Shown piece by piece: positions 14,646 through 22,474 of a stretch of DNA of 32,756 bases. The translations under genes were made by a program, and so were the position numbers. The notes beneath the pieces were generated by a model, which ran no database searches, was not told where the DNA came from, and was given only the letters and a program-made list of their open reading frames with translations. This DNA comes from Lachnospiraceae bacterium (lineage in GTDB: Bacteria; Bacillota; Clostridia; Lachnospirales; Lachnospiraceae). Each line of letters begins with the position of its first letter. Position 1 is the stretch's first letter. The stretch is from NCBI GenBank assembly GCA_017619975.1, contig JAFZRH010000076.1:1-32756 (forward strand), in the 5' to 3' direction.

Positions 14646-15038
14646 GTGAAAAAACATGTTGTTCTGCTGATCCTTGTTTTTTTCTGTGTAGGTTGTTTAT
14701 TAAGTGTGTTATTCTTTTTGCAAAAAGCGGTAAAATCCGATACGCAGACAACTGAAACATTTGATTTGTCTGAATATAAATGGGAAAATAAAACATTTTC
14801 GGCAGTTCAAAATTTCGGGGAAGTAAATGAAAAAAATACTGCCATTCAAATCGCAAAACGATTATGGGCAGAGAAATACAGCAATGACGTTCCGCAAAGA
14901 AGGATCAAAGCTGCCTATGATTCCAATGAAGAATGCTGGCATGTATTTAATACAGTGCCGCCAAATATGCTTGGCGGGGTTTTTCATGCCATTATTCAAA
15001 AAGACGGTGATGTTCTTGCTGTTTGGTGTGAAGACTGA
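14646..15038 (+). CDS. Membrane-anchored probable NTF2-fold immunity-like protein
   Basis: The 130-residue product starts at GTG 14646 and has one N-terminal membrane segment (about 5-27) and a small extracytoplasmic domain. The order AIQIAKRLWAEKYS, then CWHVFNTVPPNMLGGVFHAI, then IQKDGDVLAVW matches my memory of the NTF2-fold immunity family (YbbC/YhhH type) found beside polymorphic toxins. No toxin gene is visible in this window. The gene is markedly AT-rich against its neighbours, with A/T-ending codons, which points to recent acquisition. A GGAGG site at 14630-14634 lies about 11 bases upstream, a somewhat long spacing. The family call is moderate; the immunity role is inferred from the fold. 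Confidence 0.6.
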   Translation: MKKHVVLLILVFFCVGCLLSVLFFLQKAVKSDTQTTETFDLSEYKWENKTFSAVQNFGEVNEKNTAIQIAKRLWAEKYSNDVPQRRIKAAYDSNEECWHVFNTVPPNMLGGVFHAIIQKDGDVLAVWCED

Positions 15039-15159
15039 TTCGTATGTCATCGCCAACCTCCGAAATACATGGCGACGTTGGAAACACTTTTGTTTTTGGA
15101 ATAAATGGGTTTGATCTTTTGTTAAACATCTGTAATGATATTGAAGAATGGTGATAATG

Positions 15160-15726
15160 ATGAAAAAAGCAAGGATTTTTGTGATTACAGTGATTTCTTT
15201 GATTGTATGTATATCCTGCTTATTCATTTCTTTTTTCGGTGACATTGCGCAATTTGTATATTACGGTTTTGGAATTGATTCTTCCGGAACTGTTTATCTT
15301 GGGTTTAGCGAAAAAATAGTAAAATACAAAGACGGAGAGAGAATCGGCAGTATCCCTGTTCTCTACAGAGGATACGTTTTTGAGTTGTTAAAGGATGATA
15401 CAATTTTATGCGCAGACGGTTCAAATTCTCATATTTTGGATTTGAACGGAAAGGAACTGCAAGTTATAAAAAATACTGGATCACAGGAATATAATCGTAT
15501 TTTTTGGGGAAAAAGAACGTTCACAGCAAGTGATGGTCAAGAATATGTCATGCGCACGCCTTTTGGCCGGAGGACTATTAAAACAAAGGAAGGAGAGATT
15601 GTCTGGAGAATGCCTTTCCGGGATTACCTGGTTTTTCTTCTTCTTTTTGTCTCTTTTTGCGTTGTCATGGGATGTAATCTTATTATCATCTATCATTATC
15701 GCATCGCTAAAGATTGGTCATTATAG
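15160..15726 (+). CDS. Unknown membrane protein of the low-GC island
   Basis: The 188-residue protein is not one I recognise. It has an N-terminal membrane segment (about 6-28), an extracytoplasmic region of about 115 residues with alternating short strands (GIDSSGTVYLGF, KIVKYKDGERIG, DDTILCADGSNSHILDLNG) that look like blades of a partial beta-propeller, and a C-terminal membrane segment (about 155-180). ATG 15160 or the adjacent ATG 15157 fits a GGTGA site; an in-frame ATG 15148 has no room for one. Like the gene before it, it is AT-rich and its codon use differs from the surrounding GC-rich genes. It may belong to the same laterally acquired immunity cassette. Confidence 0.65.
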   Translation: MKKARIFVITVISLIVCISCLFISFFGDIAQFVYYGFGIDSSGTVYLGFSEKIVKYKDGERIGSIPVLYRGYVFELLKDDTILCADGSNSHILDLNGKELQVIKNTGSQEYNRIFWGKRTFTASDGQEYVMRTPFGRRTIKTKEGEIVWRMPFRDYLVFLLLFVSFCVVMGCNLIIIYHYRIAKDWSL

Positions 15727-15876
15727 CAAAAAACGTGCAGATAAAGTGATATCAATATATAGCTTGCTTCATTGTAATCTGTCTTAAGAGATGAGGGTGG
15801 CCTAAAGCCCTATCTGCTGAAAATGTTATCTTTTGCTTTAAATCGGAAAATGAATGGGAAAAGATTTTGAGAAATG

Positions 15877-15885
15877 TGCTATAAT
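15877..15885 (+). promoter_or_regulatory. Extended -10 promoter for tdh
   Basis: A perfect TATAAT (15880-15885) is preceded by TGC, the extended -10 form that needs little help from a -35 box. No good -35 box lies 16-18 bases upstream. It lies 59 bases before ATG 15945, at the right distance for the tdh transcript. The rest of the gap 15727-15876 shows no gene. Confidence 0.55.
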
Positions 15886-15944
15886 AGAAAAACAAAAAAG
15901 CAGTCAGAAAATAAAAAGATCATATATCTGCAAGGAGGTTCGTA

Positions 15945-17009
15945 ATGAACAGCTGTAATGACGGCCTGATGTGGGCTCTGGTGAAGGAAAAACCGGAGGA
16001 AGGCCTGTGGATGCGGCGCGTGCCCATCCCCGAGGTCGGACCGAACGACGTCATGATCAAGATTCACAAGACCGCGATCTGCGGGACGGACGTTCACATC
16101 TGGCAATGGAACGAGTGGGCGCAGCACACCATTCCCATCGGCCTGACGGCAGGCCATGAGTACGTGGGGGAAGTGGTGAAAGTCGGCCCCGGCGTGCTGG
16201 GCTTCAAACCCGGCGATCTGGTCTCCGGCGAGGGGCACATCACCTGCGGCAAATGCCGCAACTGCCTGGAAGGGCACAAGGAAAACTGCAAGGACGCCAA
16301 GGGTGTCGGCGTGAACCGAAACGGCGCGTTCGCGGAGTATCTGGTGATCCCGTCGTCCAACGTCTGGCCCTGCAAGAAGGCTATCCCGGAGGAACTCTAC
16401 GCGATCTTCGATCCCTTCGGCAATGCGACGCACACGGCGCTCACCTATCCTGTGCTGGGCGAGGACGTGCTGGTAGCCGGCGCGGGACCCATCGGCTGCA
16501 TGGCGGCGGGCATCGTCCGCTTTGCCGGCGCCAGACACGTGGTGGTGACGGATTTCAACGACTACCGGCTGGATCTGGCGAATAAGATGGGGGCGACCCG
16601 CACCGTAAATCTGGGCCGGGAGAAGCTGACGGACGTAATGCACGAGATCGGTATGACCGAGGGCTTCGACGTGGGCCTGGAGATGTCCGGCGCGCCGTCC
16701 GCCCTGCATTCGATGATCCACAGCATGAAGCACGGCGGCAAGATCGCGCTGCTCGGTCTGCAGAGCACGCACGCGACCGTAGACCTGGAGACCGTGATCT
16801 TCAACGGCCTGAGCCTCAAGGGCATCTACGGCCGGAAGGTCTGGGACACCTGGTATTCCATGACGACGATGCTGCAGGCGGGCTTTAATCTGGCCCCGAT
16901 CATTACGCACCACTTTGATATAAAGGACTTTGAGAAGGGCTTTGCGGCCATGATCTCCGGAAATTCCGGAAAGGTGATATTAGACTGGAGCAAGGTAAAC
17001 GAGCTGTAA
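15945..17009 (+). CDS. tdh: L-threonine 3-dehydrogenase
   Basis: This 354-residue zinc-dependent medium-chain dehydrogenase oxidises L-threonine to 2-amino-3-ketobutyrate with NAD+. It shows the catalytic zinc Cys in [15 protein letters not shown], a phrase characteristic of Tdh, then GHEYVGEV, the structural-zinc cysteines in [15 protein letters not shown], and the Rossmann [12 protein letters not shown]. The start is supported by AAGGAGG 6 bases before ATG 15945. The next gene is kbl, which consumes the product, so the pair forms the threonine-to-glycine route. A structured element occupies the 160-base gap between the two, so kbl may be separately controlled. Confidence 0.95.
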   Translation: MNSCNDGLMWALVKEKPEEGLWMRRVPIPEVGPNDVMIKIHKTAICGTDVHIWQWNEWAQHTIPIGLTAGHEYVGEVVKVGPGVLGFKPGDLVSGEGHITCGKCRNCLEGHKENCKDAKGVGVNRNGAFAEYLVIPSSNVWPCKKAIPEELYAIFDPFGNATHTALTYPVLGEDVLVAGAGPIGCMAAGIVRFAGARHVVVTDFNDYRLDLANKMGATRTVNLGREKLTDVMHEIGMTEGFDVGLEMSGAPSALHSMIHSMKHGGKIALLGLQSTHATVDLETVIFNGLSLKGIYGRKVWDTWYSMTTMLQAGFNLAPIITHHFDIKDFEKGFAAMISGNSGKVILDWSKVNEL

Positions 17010-17026
17010 GTACAGCGATATGAGCG

Positions 17027-17140
17027 GCCGAGCGCGCCCGAATATTCTGTCGAACGCCCCTTGAGGCGGCCTGACCTTGATCGTTTTATTCCGGAAGGCC
17101 GCCGAAGCGGGCTGAGACAGAATAATCGAGGCAGCGAGGC
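17027..17140 (+). promoter_or_regulatory. Candidate structured 5' leader element, copy 2 (between tdh and kbl)
   Basis: This 114-nt element begins GCCGAGCGCGCCCGA and ends GGCAGCGAGGC, both identical to the minus-strand element at 2980-3092. Stem 1 pairs TATTCTGTC (17043-17051) with GACAGAATA (17116-17124). Stem 2 pairs GCCC (17056-17059) with GGGC (17109-17112). Stem 3 pairs GGCGGCCT (17065-17072) with AGGCCGCC (17096-17103) and closes a 23-base loop. The ends can pair as GCC/GGC, CGC/GCG and GCC/GGC with small purine bulges. It ends 31 bases before the first kbl start codon, in the sense orientation. The compensatory differences from copy 1 support a selected fold; function unknown. Confidence 0.5.
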
Positions 17141-17171
17141 CGAAATAAGAGGGAAAGTGAAAAGGAGATAA

Positions 17172-18371
17172 ATGATGAACAGAAACGAAGCTTTGGCATT
17201 TTACAAATCGGAAGTGGACGGGATCCGCGAAGCGGGATTATTCAAGGGCGAAGCCCCCTTCATGAGCCCGCAGGGCTCCCGCGTGAAACTTATGGACGGC
17301 CGCGAGCTCTTATGCATGTGCGCCAACAACTATCTGGGCATGGGCGACAATGCGCGCCTCATCGAAGCCGCCAAGAGGACCTACGACGAACGCGGCTACG
17401 GCGTCGCCTCCGTGCGCTTCATCTGCGGCACGCAGGACATCCACAAGCAGCTGGAAAAAGCCATCAGCGACTTCCTGGAGACCGAGGACACCATCCTCTA
17501 TTCCTCCTGCTTCGATGCCAACGGCGGCCTCTTTGAGACTCTGCTCGGCGAGCACGACGCGGTCATCTCGGATGAGCTCAACCACGCCTCCATCATCGAC
17601 GGCGTACGTCTCTGCAAGGCCATGCGCTACCGCTATCACAACAACGACATGGCCGATCTGGAAGCTCAGCTGCAGAAGGCCGACGCGGACGGCGCCCGCA
17701 TCAAACTGATCGCGACGGACGGCGTCTTCTCCATGGACGGCATCATCGCGAATTTAAAGGGCGTCTGCGATCTGGCGGACAAGTACGGCGCCATGGTCAT
17801 GGTGGACGATTCCCACGCCGTCGGCTTTGTCGGCGCGCACGGCAAGGGCACGCCCGAATACAACGGCGTCATGGGCCGCGTGGACATCATCACGGGCACG
17901 CTCGGCAAGGCGCTGGGCGGCGCTTCCGGCGGCTACACCAGCGGCCGGAAGGAGATCATCGACATCCTGCGGCAGCGCAGCCGTCCGTACCTGTTCTCGA
18001 ACTCGGTCGCGCCGGCCATCGTGGGCGCCAGCCTGGAGATGATCAAGATGCTGCAGGAGAGCACCGCGCTTAGAGATCATCTGGAGGAGATCACGACCTA
18101 TTACCGCAAGCAGCTCGTGGACAACGGCTTCGATATCATCCCCGGCACGCACCCCTGCGTCCCGATCATGCTCTACGATGAGCGCACCGCCGCGGAATTC
18201 GCGAAGCGCATGATGGCAAAGGGCGTCTATGTAGTGGCTTTCTCGTACCCCGTGGTGCCGAAGGGCAAGGCGCGCATCCGCACGCAGCTTAGCGCCGCGC
18301 ATACGAAGGAAGATCTGGACTTCGCCGTGAAGTGCTTCATCGAAGTCCGAAAGGAGATGGGCCTGAAATAA
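17172..18371 (+). CDS. kbl: Glycine C-acetyltransferase (2-amino-3-ketobutyrate CoA ligase)
   Basis: The 399-residue PLP enzyme cleaves 2-amino-3-ketobutyrate with CoA to glycine and acetyl-CoA. It belongs to the alpha-oxoamine synthase family: [12 protein letters not shown] near the N-terminus, [20 protein letters not shown], the [15 protein letters not shown] Asp-His pair that holds the PLP ring, and the Schiff-base Lys in [15 protein letters not shown]. Paired start codons occur (ATG 17172 and ATG 17175); the AAGGAG site is 4 bases from the first and 7 from the second, so MNRNEAL is the likelier N-terminus. It partners tdh upstream. The structured element just before it suggests post-transcriptional control. 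Confidence 0.95.
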   Translation: MMNRNEALAFYKSEVDGIREAGLFKGEAPFMSPQGSRVKLMDGRELLCMCANNYLGMGDNARLIEAAKRTYDERGYGVASVRFICGTQDIHKQLEKAISDFLETEDTILYSSCFDANGGLFETLLGEHDAVISDELNHASIIDGVRLCKAMRYRYHNNDMADLEAQLQKADADGARIKLIATDGVFSMDGIIANLKGVCDLADKYGAMVMVDDSHAVGFVGAHGKGTPEYNGVMGRVDIITGTLGKALGGASGGYTSGRKEIIDILRQRSRPYLFSNSVAPAIVGASLEMIKMLQESTALRDHLEEITTYYRKQLVDNGFDIIPGTHPCVPIMLYDERTAAEFAKRMMAKGVYVVAFSYPVVPKGKARIRTQLSAAHTKEDLDFAVKCFIEVRKEMGLK

Positions 18372-18428
18372 GTCTGCCTCTTTCTTCCGGACGGTATTTT
18401 CATACAGGCACCAATCGCAAGGAGCGGA

Positions 18429-19748
18429 ATGATGAATCAGGATATTCATGAAGCGTACAGGCGGATCCTGCGCTCGGAACTGATCGCGGCCATGGGCTGT
18501 ACGGAGCCGATCGCGATCGCTTACGCGGCGGCCATGGCAAGACAGGTGCTGGGGAAAAAGCCGGAGCACTGTGTGGCGGACTGCAGCGGCAATATCGTGA
18601 AAAACGTGATGGGAGTGACGGTCCCGAATTCGGGCGGCCTGAAAGGCATCGACGTGGCGGCGATCCTGGGCATTCTGGGCGGGGACGCGGACCGCGGTCT
18701 GGAAGTCCTGGAAGGTGTAACGCAGGATCAGATTGAGGAGACGAAGCAGCTGCTGGAGAAAGATTTCTGCGAGTGCCGGCTGGTCCCGAACGTCGAAAAC
18801 CTGTATATCTGCATGCACGTCTCGGCCGGGGCGGAAAATGCGCTCGTCGAGATCCGGAATTTCCATAAAAACGTGACGCGGATCGAAAAAAACGGGGAGG
18901 TCCTGTTCGAAAACGACCCGGTCTGCCGCGAGGTGAGCGAAGAGGAAGCGGGACCGGAAAACCCCGACAAAGCGCTGCTCAATATTTCGGACATCCTGGA
19001 CTTTGCCTTAAGCCCGGAGGATACCGAGATGCGCGCGCTTCTGGAGCATCAGCTTTCCTGCAACCGCGCGATCGCGCAGGAAGGACTGGAGCATCCGTAC
19101 GGCGCGCAGGTGGGACGCACGCTCCTGCCGAAGGAAGCGCTTTCGCCCGCGAACGTGCGCTACTTTGCCAAGGCCTGGGCCGCTGCGGGAAGCGACGCCC
19201 GCATGAACGGCTGCGCGATGCCGGTGGTCATCAATTCCGGCAGCGGCAACCAGGGCATCACGGTCTCCCTGCCGGTGGAACTGTATGCGAAGGCGTACGG
19301 TATTTCGCATGAGCGGATGCTGCAGGCGCTGGCCATCAGCAACCTGATCGCGATCCATCAGAAAAAATACGTGGGAAGCCTGTCGGCCTACTGCGGCGCA
19401 GTGAGCGCGGCCTGCGGCGCCGGCGCCGGCATCAGCTATCTTCTGGGGAAGGACCGGTCCCGGGAAGCGCTCTACGAAGAGATCTGCGGCACCATCATCA
19501 ATACCATCGTGACCGTGGGCGGCATGGTCTGCGACGGCGCGAAATCCTCCTGCGCCGCCAAAATCGCCTGTGCGGTGGACTGCGCGGTGACGGCCTGGGA
19601 GCTGGCCCGGCAGGGCCACGTCTTCCATTCGGGCGAAGGTCTGGTGATGAAGGACGCGGAGCGGACCATCGAAATGGTGGGCCGCATGGCCCGCGAAGGC
19701 ATGCGCGCCACCGACACCGAGATCCTGAAAATCATGCTGGGACGCTGA
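18429..19748 (+). CDS. CyuA/YhaM-family L-cysteine desulfidase-like protein (UPF0597)
   Basis: The 439-residue protein carries the signatures of the UPF0597/CyuA family, iron-sulfur enzymes related to L-serine dehydratase that split L-cysteine to pyruvate, ammonia and sulfide: AAMGCTEPIAIAYAAA at the N-terminus, CSGNIVKNVMGVTVPN, NSGSGNQGITVSLP, CGAVSAACGAGAGISYLLG and GMVCDGAKSSCAAK. The cysteines in these motifs are candidates for [4Fe-4S] ligands. Two start codons occur (18429 and 18432), the second better spaced from AAGGAG. It follows kbl by 57 bases, so an amino acid breakdown unit tdh-kbl-cyuA-like is likely. The actual substrate may be cysteine, serine or another hydroxy/thiol amino acid. 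A terminator follows at 19818. Confidence 0.88.
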   Translation: MMNQDIHEAYRRILRSELIAAMGCTEPIAIAYAAAMARQVLGKKPEHCVADCSGNIVKNVMGVTVPNSGGLKGIDVAAILGILGGDADRGLEVLEGVTQDQIEETKQLLEKDFCECRLVPNVENLYICMHVSAGAENALVEIRNFHKNVTRIEKNGEVLFENDPVCREVSEEEAGPENPDKALLNISDILDFALSPEDTEMRALLEHQLSCNRAIAQEGLEHPYGAQVGRTLLPKEALSPANVRYFAKAWAAAGSDARMNGCAMPVVINSGSGNQGITVSLPVELYAKAYGISHERMLQALAISNLIAIHQKKYVGSLSAYCGAVSAACGAGAGISYLLGKDRSREALYEEICGTIINTIVTVGGMVCDGAKSSCAAKIACAVDCAVTAWELARQGHVFHSGEGLVMKDAERTIEMVGRMAREGMRATDTEILKIMLGR

Positions 19749-19817
19749 AAAAGCCTGTCCGATCGGTTCCCTTGTGTCCAAACTGTGACCGCCGCCTGAT
19801 CATTTTGTGAATTGCCG

Positions 19818-19845
19818 AAAACCCCTTGCGAAAGCAGGGGGTTTT
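19818..19845 (+). terminator. Rho-independent-type terminator after the cyuA-like gene
   Basis: AAAACCCC-T-TGC pairs with GCA-G-GGGGTTTT around a GAAA tetraloop: 12 pairs with one T-G wobble. The T run is the 3' end of the stem itself (19842-19845). The symmetric A/T ends would let it act in both directions. Confidence 0.7.
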
Positions 19846-19901
19846 GTGGTAGAAAGGACAAAAATCAAGCCGAAAGGCAGATTTTATTCAGGAGGTTGAA
19901 T

Positions 19902-21614
19902 ATGTACCGGAAATATTTGCATAAAATCATCAGGAAAGGCGCGGCGCTTCTTCTGGCCGGCAGCCTGATCTTCGCGCTTGCAGCCTGCGGAAACGATTCG
20001 GGCAGCACCGAGCAGGCCGGCAGTCAGTCCGGCCAGACTGCGGAAGCGTCCGCCAACACGCCGTCCGGCACCGCGGCGGATCCCGTCACGGACGATTCGA
20101 TCAAAGCATCGGAGACCACGGCGGCTTTCTCGCTGACCACATCGGACGGACAGTTTGCGCAGTCCGGTGAGGTCTACAAGATCACGGCGGCCGGCACCTA
20201 CATGCTAAGCGGCGCGCTGGAAGGGCAGATCGTGGTGGATGCCGGCGACGACGACGAAGTTATCCTTGAGCTGAACGGCGTGACTCTCACATACGCGAAG
20301 GATTCGCCCGTCAAGATCCTGAACGCGGACAAGGTTGAGATCTCCGCCAAGAGCGGCACGGAAAATGTGATCAAGGATATCCGCAGCGCAAAGACGGCGG
20401 AGCAGGGCTCGCAGGGCGAAGGCGCCGTCTACGCGAAGACGGATCTGAAGTTCAAGGGCACGGGCACGCTCGTGATCACGGCCGGCTACAACAACGGCAT
20501 TCACACGACCAAAGACCTGACCATCCAGAAGCTGTCCCTGAAAGTTACGGCGGTCAATACCGCGATCAAGGGCGGTGACTCCGTGACCGTGAAGAGCGGC
20601 GCGGTGGTGGCCATCTCCACGAACGGCGACGGCATCAAGACCGAAAACACCAATGCGAACAAGAGCGGCGATGTCCGCGGGGACATCATGCTGACCGGCG
20701 GCGCGGTGACCGTGTACGCGGCCGGCGACGGCTTCCAGGCGGCACACGACTTCAATATGGAAGCCGACAATGAGGGGAACGTTCCGAGCGTCCTGATCTA
20801 TACCGGTTCCTACAGCGGCTATACCGCCTCGAACGCGTCGACTTCGTCCTACAAGGGCGTAAAGGTGCAGAACAAGCTGCTCATCGAAGCGGGAGCGATC
20901 GAGATCCACAGCTACGACGATGGCTTGCACGCGGATTACGGCACGGCTTTTGAAGCCGGCGGCAAAGGCACGGGAAGCATTACGATCTCCGGCGGCACGG
21001 TCACGATCAGTGTTTATTCTCCGGAAAACAAGACGGCCGGCGGCCGGCCCGGACGCGGCGGTTGGGGCGGCCAGCAGACGGTCCAGGGCGCGGACGGCAT
21101 CCATGCAGACTATAAGCTGACCATCGCCGGCGGCACGGTCACGGTCGACAGCGCCTACGAAGGCCTGGAGGCCAACGTGATCGCGGTCTCGGGCGGCACG
21201 ACCAAAGTCAGCGGCAACGACGACGGCATCAACGCGACGAAGGGCGTCGAAGCGGCGCAGATCCTTGTGACGGGCGGGTACCTGGAAGTTGAGGTCTCTC
21301 CGAACGGCGATACCGACGGCATCGACTCAAACGGCAGCTATTCGCAGAGCGGCGGCATCGTGATCGCGAAGGGCCCGAACAACCAGAACATGGCGGCGAT
21401 CGATGCGGACGGCACAGCCACGATGAGCGGCGGCACGCTGATTGTCCTGGGCTACGGATGGGTCCAGATCGGCAGCAGCGTGAAGTCCTACTCGCTGTCC
21501 CTGCACAGCGCCGGCAGCCAGACCGTGAAGATCGGCGGCGTCAGCTACAGCTTTACGAACGCGAACGCCTACGGAAAAACAAGCGTCTACAGCGACGTGA
21601 GCGTGAGCAAGTAA
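19902..21614 (+). CDS. Lipoprotein with DUF4353-type carbohydrate-binding-like repeats
   Basis: The 570-residue exported lipoprotein has a basic N-terminus, a hydrophobic signal and the lipobox LAAC (FALAACGND), followed by a Ser/Thr/Gly-rich linker (about 28-70). The body consists of beta-helix-like repeats: ITAAGTYMLSGALEGQIVVD, ILELNGVTL, KGTGTLVITAGYNNGIHT, ISTNGDGIKTEN, then repeated GGTVTVDSAYEGLEAN, DDGINAT and GDTDGIDSNGSYSQSGG. This 'carbohydrate-binding domain-containing' (DUF4353) pattern is common in gut Clostridia; ligand and function are unproven. A Gly-rich spacer (GGRPGRGGWGG) occurs near 390-405. ATG 19902 was chosen since AGGAGG lies 6 bases upstream and the signal peptide starts there. 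It is probably monocistronic, between two terminators; TTGCGA-N18-TAGAAA overlapping the upstream terminator is a weak promoter candidate. Confidence 0.85.
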   Translation: MYRKYLHKIIRKGAALLLAGSLIFALAACGNDSGSTEQAGSQSGQTAEASANTPSGTAADPVTDDSIKASETTAAFSLTTSDGQFAQSGEVYKITAAGTYMLSGALEGQIVVDAGDDDEVILELNGVTLTYAKDSPVKILNADKVEISAKSGTENVIKDIRSAKTAEQGSQGEGAVYAKTDLKFKGTGTLVITAGYNNGIHTTKDLTIQKLSLKVTAVNTAIKGGDSVTVKSGAVVAISTNGDGIKTENTNANKSGDVRGDIMLTGGAVTVYAAGDGFQAAHDFNMEADNEGNVPSVLIYTGSYSGYTASNASTSSYKGVKVQNKLLIEAGAIEIHSYDDGLHADYGTAFEAGGKGTGSITISGGTVTISVYSPENKTAGGRPGRGGWGGQQTVQGADGIHADYKLTIAGGTVTVDSAYEGLEANVIAVSGGTTKVSGNDDGINATKGVEAAQILVTGGYLEVEVSPNGDTDGIDSNGSYSQSGGIVIAKGPNNQNMAAIDADGTATMSGGTLIVLGYGWVQIGSSVKSYSLSLHSAGSQTVKIGGVSYSFTNANAYGKTSVYSDVSVSK

Positions 21615-21691
21615 AACATAGAAACCGATTGTATTTTCTACCGGCGGATGATACAATCATCCTGCAGGAGAAATCGATTTGTTTGGGCGAT

Positions 21692-21735
21692 GACGATTCC
21701 GTGCTGCTTTTTGCAGCAGCCGGAATCGTCTTTTT
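21692..21735 (+). terminator. Strong rho-independent terminator after the lipoprotein gene
   Basis: GACGATTCCG pairs perfectly with CGGAATCGTC, and an inner TGCTGC/GCAGCA stem closes a TTTTT loop, with a two-base bulge on the 3' side. A TTTTT run follows at 21731-21735. It separates the lipoprotein gene from hicAB. Confidence 0.88.
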
Positions 21736-21764
21736 GATGAAAGAAGGATGAGAATCAAGAAGGG

Positions 21765-21793
21765 TTGACACCGTATGTGACACCATTTATAAT
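21765..21793 (+). promoter_or_regulatory. Consensus sigma-A promoter of hicAB with overlapping direct repeats
   Basis: TTGACA (21765-21770), a 17-base spacer and TATAAT (21788-21793): a full match to the housekeeping consensus. Two TGACACC copies (21766-21772 and 21778-21784) lie 12 bases apart, within the -35 box and the spacer, a likely operator for the HicB antitoxin. The predicted transcript start (about 21800) falls inside the AAGGAGAGG ribosome binding site (21795-21803). Confidence 0.85.
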
Positions 21794-21806
21794 CAAGGAG
21801 AGGTAA

Positions 21807-22055
21807 ATGTCCCAGTGGGAAAAATTGCTGGCAAAAATCCTGAGTCTTTCGAAAGATCTGCGCTTTCATGAATTGCAGAAAGTGCTGGAAAGCTATGGAT
21901 ATGAGATGAAGGCGCCGAAAAGCGGAAGCAGTCATTGTACATTCCGCAAGAAAGGAAAAGCGCCGATCACTGTTCCGCGGCATGAACCGGTCAAACAGGT
22001 CTATGTGCTGCTGGTGAAAGCCGTTGTGGAGGAGGAAACAGATGAAAACACTTGA
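21807..22055 (+). CDS. hicA: HicA-like mRNA interferase toxin
   Basis: The 82-residue protein has the double-stranded-RNA-binding-like HicA fold: LRFHELQKVLESYGYEMKAP, then GSSHCTFRKKGK with the catalytic His, then ITVPRHEPVKQVYVLLV. HicA toxins cleave mRNA and stop growth when the antitoxin is lost. It is slightly longer than many HicA proteins because of an N-terminal extension (MSQWEKLLAKILSLSK). Its end overlaps the start of hicB by 14 bases. The promoter is a full consensus with repeats suited to autoregulation. The pair could be an addiction module on the chromosome; no other mobile gene is adjacent. Confidence 0.88.
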   Translation: MSQWEKLLAKILSLSKDLRFHELQKVLESYGYEMKAPKSGSSHCTFRKKGKAPITVPRHEPVKQVYVLLVKAVVEEETDENT

Positions 22056-22407
22056 ATACTATATGAGTCTGCCGTACCGGGCGGAGATTATACCGGATCC
22101 GGCAGAGGGCGGTTTTGTGCTTCGCTTTCCTGACCTTCAGGGCTGTCTCACGCAGGGAGAAACGATGGAAGCGGTTCTTAGAAATGCGGCGGATGCCAAA
22201 GAGACCTGGCTGAGGGCGGCGCTGGAAGATGGACTGCGTATCCCTGAACCGGATTCGCCGGAGGACTATTCCGGTCAGTTTAAGCTGCGCCTCCCGAAAA
22301 GTCTGCACCGTTCGCTCGCCCTGCATGCACGGGAGGAAGGCATCAGTATGAATCAGTACTGCCTCTATTTATTAAGCCGGAACGATGCCCTGTGCCAGAG
22401 ACAATAG
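22042..22407 (+). CDS. hicB: HicB-like antitoxin
   Basis: This 121-residue protein pairs an N-terminal degenerate RNase H-like HicB domain (YYMSLPYRAEIIPDPAEGGF, then FPDLQGCLTQGETMEAVLRN) with a C-terminal ribbon-helix-helix DNA-binding segment (FKLRLPKSLHRSLALHAREE, then GISMNQYCLYLL). It binds and neutralises HicA and should repress the operon promoter at 21765-21793. ATG 22042 was selected because GGAGGAGG lies 6-8 bases upstream within the hicA coding sequence; the longer open frame starts 18 bases earlier. The 14-base overlap with hicA gives tight coupling of antitoxin to toxin synthesis. Confidence 0.88.
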   Translation: MKTLEYYMSLPYRAEIIPDPAEGGFVLRFPDLQGCLTQGETMEAVLRNAADAKETWLRAALEDGLRIPEPDSPEDYSGQFKLRLPKSLHRSLALHAREEGISMNQYCLYLLSRNDALCQRQ

Positions 22408-22425
22408 GACTTCACGCGGTTTTCC

Positions 22426-22454
22426 TTGCGTTTTCAGGCTGTTTCCTGTACAAT
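22426..22454 (+). promoter_or_regulatory. Probable sigma-A-type promoter for the phosphoesterase-scpAB unit
   Basis: TTGCGT (22426-22431), 17-base spacer, TACAAT (22449-22454), 20 bases before the ATG at 22475 and just after the hicB stop. The match is good but not perfect. Confidence 0.6.
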
Positions 22455-22474
22455 AAACTATTCGGAGGATTCTT

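Noticed and set aside
15879-16913. 344-codon minus-strand frame opposite tdh
   Set aside because: Antisense to a clear threonine dehydrogenase; His/Arg/Ala-rich product with no motifs.
20900-21360. Gly/Asp-rich repeats in the lipoprotein as a calcium-binding RTX toxin
   Set aside because: The repeats lack the nine-residue GGxGxDxUx pattern, and the N-terminal lipobox with the overall layout fits the DUF4353-type lipoproteins.
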